NCBI GenBank assembly: GCA_032716605.1
Contig: CM064538.1
Coordinates: forward strand, 25,097,446-25,161,445
Reading direction: 5' to 3'
DNA: 64,000 nt
DNA from: Paralithodes platypus
Taxonomy: Eukaryota; Arthropoda; Malacostraca; Decapoda; Lithodidae
Shown here: positions 1 to 10,733 of the stretch, one piece after another
Position numbering within the stretch: the first letter of the stretch is position 1
Layout: each line of letters starts with the position of its first letter
Notes under the pieces: generated by a model
What the model was told of the DNA's origin: nothing
The model's database searches: none
Seen by the model: the letters and a program-made list of their open reading frames with translations, nothing else
Program-made: the position numbers and the translations under genes

Positions 1-390
1 TCAAGTAACATAGACCTAGTACATTGGATACAAGCCTAATCCACACCTATCGCCTACAATGTGTCCGTAGTACCTAGTAGGCCTACGTGGGATACAACAT
101 GGCGGTTGGGCCGGCGCCCATTTAGTAGCCTACCGGTATTCGGCCGTATCTGTAAATACGAATGCGAGTCACTTCGAGCGAATTCCTGATCGAGCGGATG
201 CACAATCTAACCTAACCTAACCTAACCTAACCTAACCTAACTTAACGGTCTTAACCTAACCTAACCTAAATGCGCCTCCGCTCGAATATGAATTCGCTCG
301 AAGTGTCCAGATACCGTAAATACTTCCGCAACTACGAATCTTGTTTCTGAGACCTAGTATATTAACCTAACCAAACAACCAAACCTATCG
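1..390. repeat. Left arm of long inverted repeat (partner 5745-5990)
   Basis: Bases 1-165 and 306-390 are the reverse complement of 5745-5990: TACATTGGATACAAGCCTAA and the GGCGGTTGGGCC region recur inverted. The window edge coincides with the outer end. A smaller palindromic insertion (170-305) interrupts this arm only. Confidence 0.75.
170..305. mobile_element. Small palindromic element with CCTAA repeat core
   Basis: CACTTCGAGCGAATTC (170-185) and its exact reverse complement (290-305) bound about 60 bp of CCTAA telomere-type repeats. The similarity extends imperfectly to ~34 bp per arm. It is absent from the partner arm at 5745-5990, so it is an insertion; GTATCTGTAAATAC and GATACCGTAAATAC flank it like a degenerate target duplication. 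Confidence 0.6.
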
Positions 391-656
391 ACAGAGATGG
401 GCAGGTGGAGTGGACTAAAAAGCTGGTGGACAGACCTCGGGAGACAGGTGAAAACGGCGTGTGTACGAATCGGTGCCGTCTATAGGAAGGTATTGACAAC
501 CATGTTACGACAAAATTCCATTTTAGTACCATATATTTTTATTAGGTTTTGCCGAGGCTTAAAACACATTTTCATATTATGTTTAGAGCATATAAAATCC
601 ATATTTGTTTTCAAATATTGCAAAATAATTGGTGACCAACTTATTTTATTATACTG

Positions 657-987
657 AAAAGGCTCGCACCCTTATTTTGTTATACTGAAAAGGCTCGCAC
701 CCTTATTTTGTTATACTGAAAAGGCTCGCACCCTTATTTTGTTATACTGAAAAGGCTCGCACCCTTATTTTGTTATACTGAAAAGGCTCGCACTCTTATT
801 TTGTTATACTGAAAAGGCTCGCACCCTTATTTTGTTATACTGAAAAGGCTCGCACCCTTATTTTGTTATACTGAAAAGGCTCGCACCCTTATTTTGTTAT
901 ACTGAAAAGGCTCGCACCCTTATTTTGTTATACTGAAAAGGCTCGCACCCTTATTTTGTTATACTGAAAAGGCTCGCACCCTTATTT
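657..987. repeat. 31-bp tandem repeat, 11 copies
   Basis: The unit AAAAGGCTCGCACCCTTATT + TTGTTATACTG repeats nearly perfectly 11 times (starts 657, 688, 719 ... 967). One copy has CACTC for CACCC. No spacers vary, so it is a minisatellite. Confidence 0.95.
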
Positions 988-1565
988 TTAGTATACGGTA
1001 ACTAAATAAGTTGGTCACCAAATATTTTTAGTATACGGTAACTAAATAAGTTGGTCACCAATTATTTTTAGTATACTGAATAAGTTGGTCACCAATTATT
1101 TTTAGTATACGGTAACTAAAAGTTGGTCACCAATATTTTTAGTATACGGTAACTAAATAAGTTGGTCACCCTTATTTTTAGTATACGGTAACTAAATAAG
1201 TTGGTCACCATTATTTTTAGTATACGGTAACTAAATAAGTTGGTCACCAATTATTTTTAGTATACGGTAACTAAATAAGTTGGTCACCAATTATTTTTAG
1301 TATACGGTAACTAAATAAGTTGGTCACCAATTATTTTTAGTATACGGTAACTAAATAATTGGTCACCAATTATTTTTAGTATACGGTAAATAAGTTGGTC
1401 ACCAATTATTTTTAGTATACGGTAACTAAATAAGTTGGTCACCAATTATTTTTAGTATACGGTAACTAAATAAGTTGGTCACCAATTATTTTTAGTATAC
1501 GGTAACTAAATAAGTTGGTCACCAATTATTTTTAGTATACGGTAACTAAATAAGTTGGTCACCAA
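988..1565. repeat. ~40-bp tandem repeat, about 15 copies
   Basis: The unit contains TTTTTAGTATACGGTAACTA and AAATAAGTTGGTCACCAATT with a few shortened copies. It abuts the 31-bp array directly, and both share the T/A-rich TTATTTT..TATAC core, suggesting one evolved from the other. Confidence 0.93.
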
Positions 1566-2200
1566 ATATGGATTTTATATGCTCTAAACATCATAATAAA
1601 ATGTGTTGGGATGGATGTAGTTACCGGGTGTACCACTACCGACATACAACATAAATCATCTATAAATACTTATAATATTATTTTTATTAATCTCACCACC
1701 ACACCCCCAATGAAATTAATTATATATGATCCGGGATTCGAACCCGGGTTATCACACACATATTTTTGCCACCTTAACCATTACACCACCAGGACGGTTA
1801 AAGGTTTATGCACACGCCTACGACTTATTATCCATTCTCGAATACTGGATATTAATCTAATCATGTTCATATTCCCAACCGCACTATGGTAGCCTACTGT
1901 TTAAGTGAGAGGAAAGAATATTCATGGGGCACAGATCATATAGACCGGCCTCTCGAAGAAATATCCCTAAACCTACTAATAATATTATTTTTATTAATCT
2001 CACCACCACACCCCCAATGAAATTAATTAAAGTATATATGATCCACCGGGATTCGAACCCGGGTTATCACACACATAAAATGTGTTGGGATGGATGTAGT
2101 TACCGGGTGTACCACTACCGACATACAACATAAATCATCTATAAATACTTATAATAAAATAAATACTTAGGCTATACAGTAGGCCCTAAATCTATAATAC
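1566..2200 (-). repeat. Duplicated block with two tRNA-like SINE heads
   Basis: Segments around 1599-1750 and 1979-2160 repeat each other in pieces (GGGATGGATGTAGTTACCGG; CTCACCACCACACCCCCAAT). Each carries, on the minus strand, GGTTCGAATCCCGG, a canonical tRNA B box. The first copy also has an A-box-like GGTGTAATGGTTAAGGTGGC at ~1770-1790 (minus). They are SINE fragments, not tRNA genes. Confidence 0.65.
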
Positions 2201-2227
2201 TAGGTTAGGTTAGGTTAGGTTGTTTGG

Positions 2228-2850
2228 TTAGGGTAGCCTAATGTATTTTTGTATCCAGAGGCAGTCAAAATAGACGGGAACATGATGCGTAGTGTAAACA
2301 AGATGGGCGGTACACCCGGTAACTACATTCTTGCCAATGTGTTTTAAGCCTCGGCAAAACCTAACAAAAATATATGGTAGGCCTACTAGGCCTAAAATGG
2401 AATTTTTTCGTAACATGGTTGTCAACACTTTCTTATAGACGGCACCGATTCGTACACACGCCATTTTCACCTGTCGGCAAGAATGTTAAGTGCGGGCGTA
2501 CCGCCAGCCTTGTTTGCACTACGCGTAGTAGCGTCGGACCTTTCCCATCATGTTCCCGTCTATTTTGACTGCCTTTGGATATAAAAATACATTAGCCTAA
2601 CCAAACAACCTAACCTAACCTAGTACCGGTATTCATGTAGTAATGACAGGGGGCAAATAGCAGAAAATATAGCTTCGAAATAGACGGGAACGTAACTGCG
2701 AGCGCACACCATGATGACCGTACGCCCGATCACTACATCCATCCCCACCTGTCTCCCGAGGTCTGTCCTGGACTGTCCACCAGCTTTTTAGGCAACACTA
2801 ACTCCACCTGCCCATCTCTGTCGAAACTACAGGTGTTCATTTCCACAGCT
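2228..2850. repeat. Inner inverted partner of 380-565
   Basis: 2340-2470 is inverted relative to 440-565, and 2740-2830 inverted relative to 380-450 (CTCCACCTGCCCATCTCTGT against its complement). The region also carries copies of GTTCCCGTCTATTTTGACTG, a motif repeated at 2260-2280, 7890-7920, 8510-8560 and 8625-8650. Confidence 0.65.
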
Positions 2851-2974
2851 TTGCGCATCACGTCACGAGGGTTGCAATTGGATTTTTTGTGAAGACGCCA
2901 TTATAACGCATATGCTACGTCACGCTCTGGTCACGCATACTCTCGGGAGCCAATCACTCAGGTATAATATGTTG

Positions 2975-3014
<40 letters not shown>

Positions 3015-4683
3015 TTTATTCAGTTAGCAATTTACAGAGTTGTACCATATAGTATGTTACAAATATGACATGTACCAGCCTTGCATAATTCCAACTAGGG
3101 ATAGCCCAATAAGGCCATTAGGCGTATTTCCATTGGGGTCCTTGTGGGATTAGGTTAGCTGGGGAAATGGGGAGGATAAAGAAATAGATACTTTAGAGAA
3201 AGTATTTCTAGGGGGTTATTTTAAGATACCTTACATCCTATAGTAAATATCAGTAATCCGTAATCAGTAATAATTTCAGTTTGGTTTGTCTATCTCTTAT
3301 GTCGTATTTAGTAGTAGACATAAGCTTGGTGCTCCCTTCTCGCAGCTGCCCGGTTCAGGTGTTCCTTCAGGCTACGTCTGAAGGAATACAGTGTTCTCTT
3401 TTCACGGACTGACTGGGGTAGGTCGTTCCAGTCTTTGATGGCAGTGAAGAAGAATATTTGCTTACCCTGTCCTTGGATTCTCGGGACCTTAAAATTAAAC
3501 ATCCTGTTTCTTGTATTATGCCCACTCCTCTCATTTGCTTTAACAAAATCATTCTTTAGATACTCTGGAGCTCTGTCATAGAAAATTTTGAAGGCATTAG
3601 TGAGCCTGATTTGTTTGGCCCTGTCAGAGACATTGAGCATACCTAGTGACTGAAGTTGTTCCTGGCCAACATGTGATCTGGGTCCTAGGTTTAGCATGAA
3701 CCTAACCATTTTATTTTGTGTGACCTGAAGTTTGTGCTGTGCTGATTTAGATGATGCAGAGTACCAGGATGACACAGAATAGTCAAAATGACATTGAACA
3801 AGCGCTTGGCAGAGGGTCTTTTTGGTCGCCGCGGGCAAGCATCCCACCTGTCTATACAGGTATTTTATACGTGCTCTACACTTACTCAGGATAGATTCCA
3901 AAATTGTTTCACCTGACAAACTCGCGTCCAGTTTCAGTCCGAGATATTTAACTTGTGACACTGTTGTTATAGGAATATCATTACAGTTGACCGAGAAGCC
4001 CACAATGTCTTTCAGTTTGCGTTTTGTTCCACATAAGATGGCTTCCGTCTTGCCCAGGGGCCAGGTGAAGAGATAGTCTATTGTCCACTAGCCATTCACT
4101 ACATGATGCTAGTTCTTTGGAAAGTGAAGCGGCAATACTTATTGGGTCTTTTCCTGAAACCAGAAGCACGCTGTCGGCTGCATACAGTAATAATTTACAC
4201 GAGACGCTCAGTTCCATGTCGTTCACATAACCGAGAAAGAGTAAGGGACCAAGGATGCTTCCCTTCGGGACCCCACAGTTAATTGGCATAGGATCAGATA
4301 TATTTTCATCAATTTTGACTCTTTGGGTTCTACCACTAAGATAATATTTAAACCAGTTCACAGACCCTATGCCCATTGCTTGTAGTTTATTACATAAGAT
4401 ATCATGGTCTACTGTGTCAAACGCTTTTTGTAGATCAAGAGGAACCATACCGGTGTAGTTACCTTTAGACATTTCTTTACGAATGTGATCCGTTAAGTGG
4501 ATGAGACAGGAGTCTGTCGAGTACATGCATCTGAAACCTGATTGAAACTTATAGAATAGATCATTTTGTTTGAGGTAGTGTTCAATTTGGGTGTATACTG
4601 CTCTTTCAAGTATTTTAGATACAATACATAATATGCTAACTGGTCTGTAGTTGCCAACTTCTAGTTTATTTCCTTTCTTGAAT
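2975..4683 (-). mobile_element. CR1/Rex1-like LINE, 5'-truncated, (ATT)n tail
   Basis: Minus-strand reverse transcriptase from ~4683 down to 3308. The upstream end reads YRPVSILCIVSK. Motif A is LDLQKAFDTVDH; next comes GVPKGSILGPLLF; motif C is YAAD, so the usual YADD is altered. A frameshift near 3990-4010 leads into the thumb and C-terminus (HFDYSVSSWY, KDWNDLPQSVR), typical of CR1-group elements. The 3' end is an (AAT)n run at 2976-3013. It is cut at 4683 and is a dead copy. The clade is inferred from C-terminal style. Confidence 0.8.
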
Positions 4684-4839
4684 AGATTACGTCATTGCAA
4701 TCGGCTAATCACAGATACCCACCTTGATTTACCTGAAAATTGCCAGTCGAGTCATGGCGGTAACCTACTGAACATGGGTGCTTGCCTTCTGATGTGACGT
4801 GTAAGAGGTAAGATTTTTTCGCATAGGTTTAAACTTCCG

Positions 4840-5105
4840 GAAATTAATGGGTAATAAATACCACGTACTGAGTACTATGAATCCGCTGTACCTGACGGTG
4901 CAAGGGCTAGTTTAGTATCCCACGTACTGAGTACTATGAATCCGCTGTAGCTGGCATGCAAGGGCTAGTTTAGTGTGCCACATACTGAGTATATACTATG
5001 AATCCGCTGTACCTGGCATCATGCATGCAAGGGCTAGTTTAGTATCCCACGTACTGAGTAGGCTACTATGAATCCGCTGTACCTGGCATGCAAGCTAGTT
5101 GGTAA
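4840..5105. repeat. ~62-70-bp tandem repeat, four copies
   Basis: Four copies of a unit containing CACGTACTGAGTACTATGAA and TCCGCTGTACCTGGCATGCA, each ending in GGGCTAGTTTAGTATC. The same GCTAGTTTACTATCCCACGT motif recurs at 5719-5738, at the inner edge of the right inverted-repeat arm. Confidence 0.85.
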
Positions 5106-5744
5106 CATTCAAGACAGCTAGAGCCGCCTTATTTACCAAGTTTCTTTATATTTTTTCCAAGGAATATAGTGTTTAATTGTTGTTTTTCATGGTTTGAGTG
5201 GAGGATTTGCATTAACTTACCCATTATTCATTAATCTGAAGATACTCCGTCAATTGGCGCCATTTATTGGGTGAATCGCGCTTTTACAGTAGCTAATGAA
5301 AATTGTGGGGAGGCCATGCACGCTTCCAAAATGTACAAATATTATATTAGATTATCTAGATTAACCTAACCTAACCCTAATATATAATATAATATAATAT
5401 AATATAATATAATATAATATAATATCGTTTTTGTGAGTAACGTTCAAGCCATTTATTGGGTGAATCGCACTCACCGCATCTTTCAAAACAAGAAGAAGAG
5501 GACCCAGGTCGAAGGATTCATTGGGTGCAATGCTTTGTTTACGTTCGGGACATTATTTTCGTGTTATTTTTCAGTGTAATCGGGTTTTTTCAAGTGTCGA
5601 TAACGAAATTCCTCCATGCGGACTATAATGAGAAAAATATGGCGAGTCTATTGGTGCCTATTTTCCCTAATAAATTATTTCTAATAAGGCTGCGAAAGAA
5701 GTCTTGAATATTATCAGCTAGTTTACTATCCCACGTACTGGGTC
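5106..5744. other. Repeat-edge stretch, no gene recognised
   Basis: It holds two near copies of CCATTTATTGGGTGAATCGC (~5260 and 5450), a (TATAA)n run at ~5380-5425 and a short CCTAA run at ~5362. The 83-codon open frame at 5456-5707 has no recognisable domain and a non-ATG start, so it is not called a gene. Confidence 0.5.
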
Positions 5745-5990
5745 TAGGTTAGGTTAGGTTGGGTTGTTTGGTTAGGTTAATATACTAGGTCTCAGAAACA
5801 AGATTCGTAATTGCGGTAGTATTTACAGATACGCCCGAATACTAAATGGGTGGCGGCCCAACCGCCATGGCACCGGTAAGGGTTCGTGTTGTATCCCACG
5901 TAGGCCTACTAGGTACAGTACTACGGACACATTGTAGGCGTTAAGTGTGGATTAGGCTTGTATCCAATGTACTAGGTCTATGTTACTGGA
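5745..5990. repeat. Right arm of long inverted repeat
   Basis: This is the reverse complement of 1-165 plus 306-390, without the CCTAA-core insertion. It contains TAGGTTAGGTTGGGTTG at its inner edge. Similarity ends at about 5990, matching the window start. Confidence 0.75.
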
Positions 5991-6054
5991 TATTTATGAT
6001 TTAAATAAGTGCTGTGTTTTGGATAAATCTGGTTATACTTATATGGCTCTGCAA

Positions 6055-6447
6055 TTAGGGAAATCATGAGCCGATTTCAGACATTTCGTTAGTCTTTATC
6101 GATTCTCAAAATCCGATCCAAGTTTTGCCAAAAATTGGCTCGGTTTTTGCAAAGTTATGCTTTTTGGGGTTTGCAATTTAGGGAAACATGAGCCAAAATT
6201 CTAAATTAGGTTACTGTAATTTGTTTACTCTTAAAACTCACAAAATCCGAGCCAATTTTTGCCAAAACTTGGCTCGGGTTTTCCAAAATTCGGGTTTTAT
6301 GGCTTTGCAATTTCGGGAAACCTGAGCCAAATTTCTAAATGAGGTTACTGTAATTTTTTTGTCTACAAACTCTCAAAATCTGAGCCAGCTTTGGCCAAAA
6401 CTTGGCTCGGGTTTTCGAAATATTGGGTTTTTGGCCTTTGAAATACC
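6055..6447. repeat. ~122-bp tandem repeat, three copies
   Basis: Three diverged units carry GGAAAC.TGAGCCAAA, CCAAAACTTGGCTCGGGTTT and GTTACTGTAATTT. A fourth unit is interrupted by the TTAA element at 6448-6852 and resumes at 6853 with AACCCGAGCCAAGTTTTGCT. Confidence 0.85.
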
Positions 6448-6852
6448 TTAACCCTCCAGCCCCGGCTATGTATTATATATATATTCCTCGAAACCCGGGT
6501 GTTTTGGCCGAAAAACGTCTAGGCTAGGCTACCGTATATTCGTTAATCAGACTGCTTCCCGCATTCCCACGCATCCCCAAGCGTAGCTGTGTTATTTACC
6601 TGTAGAATGGCATTAAGTAGAGCTCTCTAAGTCAACTGGTTGAGCTGTGATGATGATTTCATTGGAGATAACTTTATGGCCAAAACAACCACTTTACACT
6701 ACTTTTCGATACTTAACAACAACATACAGGCACACACGAACAAGCGACGCTCTCCTTCTTGTGGCCGGAGATGCGGGGCGTCGGTCCAGCCGGCTGTTGT
6801 TTACATGCGTCTTTATGGGCGTTCAAGAGCCCTTCCGTGGTGAGAGGGTTAA
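6448..6852 (-). mobile_element. TTAA-flanked MITE, family J (copy 1)
   Basis: It is bounded by TTAA at 6448-6451 and 6849-6852, with ends CCCTCCAGCCCCGG and GTGAGAGGG. It lies inside the 122-bp tandem repeat. Longer, oppositely oriented copies are at 38875-39362 and 39838-40325, sharing GGACCGACGCCCCGCATCTC and ATCTCCAATGAAATCATCAT. Confidence 0.75.
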
Positions 6853-8160
6853 AACCCGAGCCAAGTTTTGCTAAAATACTTTTTTATCCCCGTTTTACGC
6901 ATTTAACCCCTCATTTTCCCAGTACTTCATAGCCCTCCCCACTATCGGGCGGCGTGTCTTACGATCGTTGTATAATGGGGAAAACGGTTTTGCCGAGGGT
7001 TGTAATTATTACCAAAACACTATATATTGATGAAAACTAACAGGGAAAAATAAAACAAATCTATGGGAAAATTAGTGACCATCTTATTGAAATTTTCCCT
7101 TATTTTTTATGTTTTTTCTCCAGATTTTGATAAATGAGTGTTTGCATGGTTTTAACCTAGGCCTAGTTAGCCTATAGTTCCAGGGATACAAGAGGGGTTG
7201 AGGGCTTGAGAGTTGAGCCCCCCACTCCCCTCCAAGCCCCATGACTTATTGAAATCATCATCTATGTTGCCAGCAGGGGGTAAATATCGATTAGCCTATA
7301 CAGTACTCCATACTCAAGACTTGTAAGTTGTAAACAGTGAGGATGTCTGAGGGAGCTCTGAGAGTGATTGGACTTTTAAGTTTTTTCCATTAGGCTAGGC
7401 CTAATATCGGGTTTTATAAATGTGATCCCGGCCCGACCAACAGAGGAGCTGGGTCAAACTCGATCATTGACCAAATCCAGTAGTACCAGTACCTCAAGCC
7501 TAAGCCTAGGCTACCCGGTAAGGATTATTAGCGGGTGTATCGTCAGTCGTCGCTTTGGGAATGAGTTGTGTTACCGGGCGTAGCCTATGTCGTGTAAATA
7601 CCTGAGTTGATGTCAAACAGCGGGGGTGTGGGGGCGGCAGCCCCCATCCATAATACTAGGATAGGTTAGGTAAGGTTGTTAGCCTGTTAGGTTAGGCTAA
7701 TGTCCTTTCAAAGGGGTATGGTAAACACTAGGATATACCCGGTCAGAGGTAGGTGATACGCCCCATAACACAACTCTTGCCTCGCTTTGTTCTTGGTTCT
7801 TGGTAGTGAGAAAGGGTGGGAAGTATATACAGTAGTGTCCGGATGCACGGTTGTCATGTTTAGCCTACATAGTTCGATCGCTCGCGGAGTCGCGGTTAAG
7901 TTCCCGTCTATTTTGACAGCTATTTTTTATGACATTTGCCTCTTGCTGGCAATATATATGAAGATGACACTCTGTAATGGGGGTGGGGTGATGGGGGGCA
8001 AAGCCCCGGTCAAAGTTTATCACCAACCATTTATGAGTTTTTCAGGTAATTTGTTGTTGTTTTTTATTTTTTATTTGATATACAGTACAGTGTTGTTAAA
8101 TACCGAGGACCGTTGCATTTTAGTATTTTCAACATTAGCCTAACCTAACCTAACCTAACC
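6853..8160. other. Mixed repeat debris, no gene supported
   Basis: I see no coding signal. The 118-codon frame at 7787-8143 lacks any domain. Recognisable pieces are a GTTCCCGTCTATTTTGAC motif at ~7900, TAGGTTAGG-type runs at ~7660-7680, and CCTAACCTAACCTAACC at ~8139-8160. Confidence 0.45.
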
Positions 8161-8184
8161 GAAAACTAACCTGTCTCCGCGACG

Positions 8185-8325
8185 ACCCCGCGACGGTCTA
8201 AACCCAGCTCACGTTCCCTGTTTATGGGTGTGCGACGGTCTAAACCCAGCTTACATTCCCTGTTTATGGGTTCGCGACAGTCAAAGCCCAGCTCACGTTC
8301 CCTGTGTTATGGGTGAACAATCCAA
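8185..8325. repeat. ~57-bp tandem repeat, about 2.5 copies
   Basis: GCGACGGTCTAAACCCAGCT followed by CACGTTCCCTGTTTATGGGT recurs, with the third copy diverged (GCGACAGTCAAAGCCCAGCT). Confidence 0.8.
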
Positions 8326-8499
8326 CAGTTTCTCGTATTTCACTTATACAGTAGTTATTTTGCGACGGTAATTACATGTAGGCTACACGGTACACCAACA
8401 AAGTATCGTTCATGAAAGTGATAAAACACTGATAATCATCGATGGGGCCCGTAACTGGTTGGTCATAAACTAATACCAAAGCCCCCTTCAACCTATTAT

Positions 8500-8880
8500 T
8501 GTGTCCCACGGAAGTCAAAATAGACGGGGGCAAATAACCGAAAAAAATCGCCGTCAAAATAGACGCGAACTTAACCACGGCGATCGACATATGTAAATAT
8601 GACGGCGGCGGCGGCGGACGCTTGCGATCATGTTCCTATCTAGTTTGAATGCCATTGGATACAATAATATGTTGAGGAGGGGCAAAGCCCCCAATGACAT
8701 ATTGTCATCATCATATACTGTATATTGCCAGCAGGGGGCAAATAATAAAAAAAATCACCGTTAAAATAGACGCAAGCTTTACCGCGGCGATCGACCTATG
8801 TAAACATGACGACCGTACGCCCAGACACTACATCCATCCCGCAATTTTGTTTGAAGACTTGAATGAATATGAGAGGGAAT
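8500..8880. repeat. Dispersed AAAATAGACG repeat copies
   Basis: Two copies of a block carrying AAAATAGACGC(G/A)A(A/G)CTT..CCGCGGCGATCGAC(C/A)TATGTAAA, in ~60-bp cores at ~8540-8605 and ~8757-8812. A related block (GGACATGATGACCGTACGCCC-like) also occurs near 2700-2745. It probably belongs to the same foldback family as 1-6000. Confidence 0.55.
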
Positions 8881-8904
8881 AGCCGGAATACAATATTCTT
8901 TTGT

Positions 8905-9030
8905 CCATTGTATCACTTCCTAAGACATAATTTGAACTATAAAACATAATACCTGTATGGTCTTTACATACAATAATAAACATTAAAAATAATGGACTTG
9001 GCTTTTATTTGACACCCTGTGCGAGCAGGG
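8905..9030 (+). mobile_element. hAT-type MITE fragment (family K)
   Basis: Matches the right two-thirds of the complete element at 31717-31905 (TATCACTTCC.AAGACATAAT; ending TTTGACACCCTG). The left terminus is missing. Confidence 0.6.
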
Positions 9031-9470
9031 TATATTCTCTACAATAATTCTCCTTTATACCTACGTTCAGGGTGCTCATTGTTCTAATATGCATAGTACC
9101 GGTACTGCAAACCTATACACATGCAACATAACAACATTGCTATATATGGGAAATATATGGTACTGTATATTATCTAACACCCTCCTCTTTCCTCCCCTTA
9201 CTCTGCCACTATTTCGTTCCATATGCTCGGCCACAACCATTTCATCAGCTGACTGCTAGTACAGTACAGTACTTATGTTACATTAGGTTTGTGTTTAGAA
9301 AACGGGTAAATTCAATTTATGTTACTGTTTTACACTGAAGTCTGTTGTCTTTAGCATCATTGTATATCATTTAGCTATTCACCACAAGAATGCACTAAAT
9401 TGGACAGGTTGGAAGATGGTTGCCAATCGGGAATTTCTTTTCTCCCGTGACATAGAGTATGATGCTTCTA
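9031..9470. other. No feature recognised
   Basis: AT-rich sequence without convincing coding frames or repeats shared elsewhere in the window. Confidence 0.4.
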
Positions 9471-9482
9471 CCTAATACATGT

Positions 9483-9934
9483 CGGGTGAAGGCTGGTCCT
9501 ATCCATGTTTGGCATCCTCTACCCTACCTTAGCTGTTTCTGTCTCTCTTTTACTGTACCTGTACTACTCTTGCTTCTAGGGGCTTGCCCGATTGGATGGC
9601 ACTGCAAGGGGTGCTGTGGATGGTGGGGGTATTGGCCCGGGGGCTCAAGCCCATGGGCTGATGATCCCCTCTCCTTCTGTCAGATTTGCCAGACAGATTT
9701 ATCTCTCTCTGGCCCCTTCGTGGCCAGAGCATCTGGAGCGGCTTCGGTCTACCGGACTCAGGACTGATCAGCCAATTAGTCTGGAGCGGCTTCGGTCTAC
9801 CGGACTCGGGACTGATCAGCCAATTAGTCTGGAGCGGCTTCGGTCTACCGGACTCAGGACTGATCAGCCAATTAGTCTGGAGCGGCTTCGGTCTACCGGA
9901 CTCAGGACTGATCAGCCAATTAGTCTGGGGAACT

Positions 9935-9967
<33 letters not shown>

Positions 9968-9968
9968 G
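9483..9968 (+). mobile_element. AAC-tailed SINE-like element with internal 48-bp tandem repeat
   Basis: It is flanked by the 12-bp direct repeat CCTAATACATGT (9471-9482 and 9969-9980), a target-site duplication. The head (GGTGAAGGCTGGTCCTATC) resembles that of the AAC SINE family (GGTGATGGGCTGGTCTATC), and it ends in (AAC)n. Four 48-bp units (9733, 9781, 9829, 9877) carry GGAGCGGCTTCGGTCTACCG. The unit length is a multiple of 3, which makes a spurious open frame. Confidence 0.75.
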
Positions 9969-9980
9969 CCTAATACATGT

Positions 9981-10500
9981 TATAGGTCTCCCTCACTCTC
10001 TGATGCCCTAATTTATGATATTATTATTATAGGTATTTATGTGTTTGTGTTTTGGCTGGTCCCAGAATGTATCCCCCATTTGCCCCATTAATTTAATGGT
10101 TCGGTACCTGGTATATTATTTGTCTATTTAAGGGGGAATTTCCACTTGAGGGATTGTTTTCTTGACCCCTTTCTCCCTCATGTTTAGCCCCATTGCTTTT
10201 GATATTATAAAACGTTTGCCCCATTAGTTTAGTGATTTTAAGAACTTTCACCCCATATTAAGACCTTTCGTGCAATTCAGGTGTCGATTTTATCCTGGCG
10301 AGCGATAGCGAGCCTGTAATTTAAGAGGAACCGGCCTTCGGCCGGGACATTTTTCTACCGAAAAATGTACAAATTTATCTTGAAAGGGAATCAAGGGGGT
10401 GTAATTTTAAGCTTGATGGAGGTCTAGGGAACAAACTAAATACCTCCCCTTAAGATCGGGTTTTCAGGAACGTAACTCGATTGTAAATCGAGAGAGACAT
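9981..10500 (+). repeat. Dispersed repeat I, interrupted by a TTAA MITE
   Basis: 9985-10127 and 10454-10495 match 45575-45738 and 45743-45786 (TTTTGGCTGGTCCCAGAA; AAGATCGGGTTTTCAGGAAC). The copy at 45.6 kb lacks the insertion at 10128-10453. Confidence 0.75.
10128..10453 (+). mobile_element. TTAA-flanked MITE, family E (copy 1)
   Basis: TTAA at 10128-10131 and 10450-10453, with ends GGGGGAATTTCC and TACCTCCCC. Internal palindromes are GGCGAGCGATAGCGAGCC and CCGGCCTTCGGCCGG. The paralogous empty site is at 45739-45742. It encodes no protein. Confidence 0.8.
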
Positions 10501-10580
10501 GTAGTTGGATTAATTTAACTGTAGCCTACTGATGATTATATTAATATGTCTGGTAACTAACTATCTCTACATTTTTGCAG

Positions 10581-10733
10581 AGGTTTGAAGAGTAAGAAAT
10601 AGCAAGTGATTCAAGGTGTCATCATGGTTGCTATCCTAACGACGGTGCTAACGTTGGCTGCCGAGCTGTCCAACCTGTTCTCTGCCGCGGGGGTCCTGGT
10701 GTGCTTCGTCTGTATGGTCATCTTCATCCTCAG
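10581..10733 (+). CDS. CGRRF1: CGRRF1-like exon 1 (5' UTR end plus residues 1-37)
   Basis: The exon begins after a good acceptor (branch-like CTAAC at ~10556, pyrimidine run, TTTTTGCAG ending 10580). 43 nt of 5' UTR precede the ATG at 10624. It encodes a hydrophobic leader (AAELSNLF, then GVLVCFVCMVIFIL). The donor is CAG|GTCAGT at 10733/10734, and the exon ends after the second base of codon 37. No in-frame upstream ATG lies in the exon. Intron 1 is about 2.5 kb. Confidence 0.8.

Noticed and set aside
1..300. Chromosome end, because of CCTAA repeats near the window start
   Set aside because: The runs are short, interrupted and occur in both orientations throughout the window, always next to inverted repeats; they are interstitial.
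657..1565. CRISPR-like look of regularly spaced repeats
   Set aside because: The repeats are contiguous with no variable spacers and the context is eukaryotic; it is a minisatellite.
1724..1800. tRNA gene on the minus strand
   Set aside because: The B box is canonical, but it lies in a duplicated repeat unit, stems do not close, and the same head recurs in SINE copies.
7787..8143. 118-residue hydrophobic frame
   Set aside because: No domain, non-ATG start, and it crosses a dispersed repeat motif.
9592..10011. Protein with four 16-residue repeats (WSGFGLPDSGLISQLV)
   Set aside because: It comes from the 48-bp tandem repeat of a SINE-like element that has a target duplication and an (AAC)n tail.
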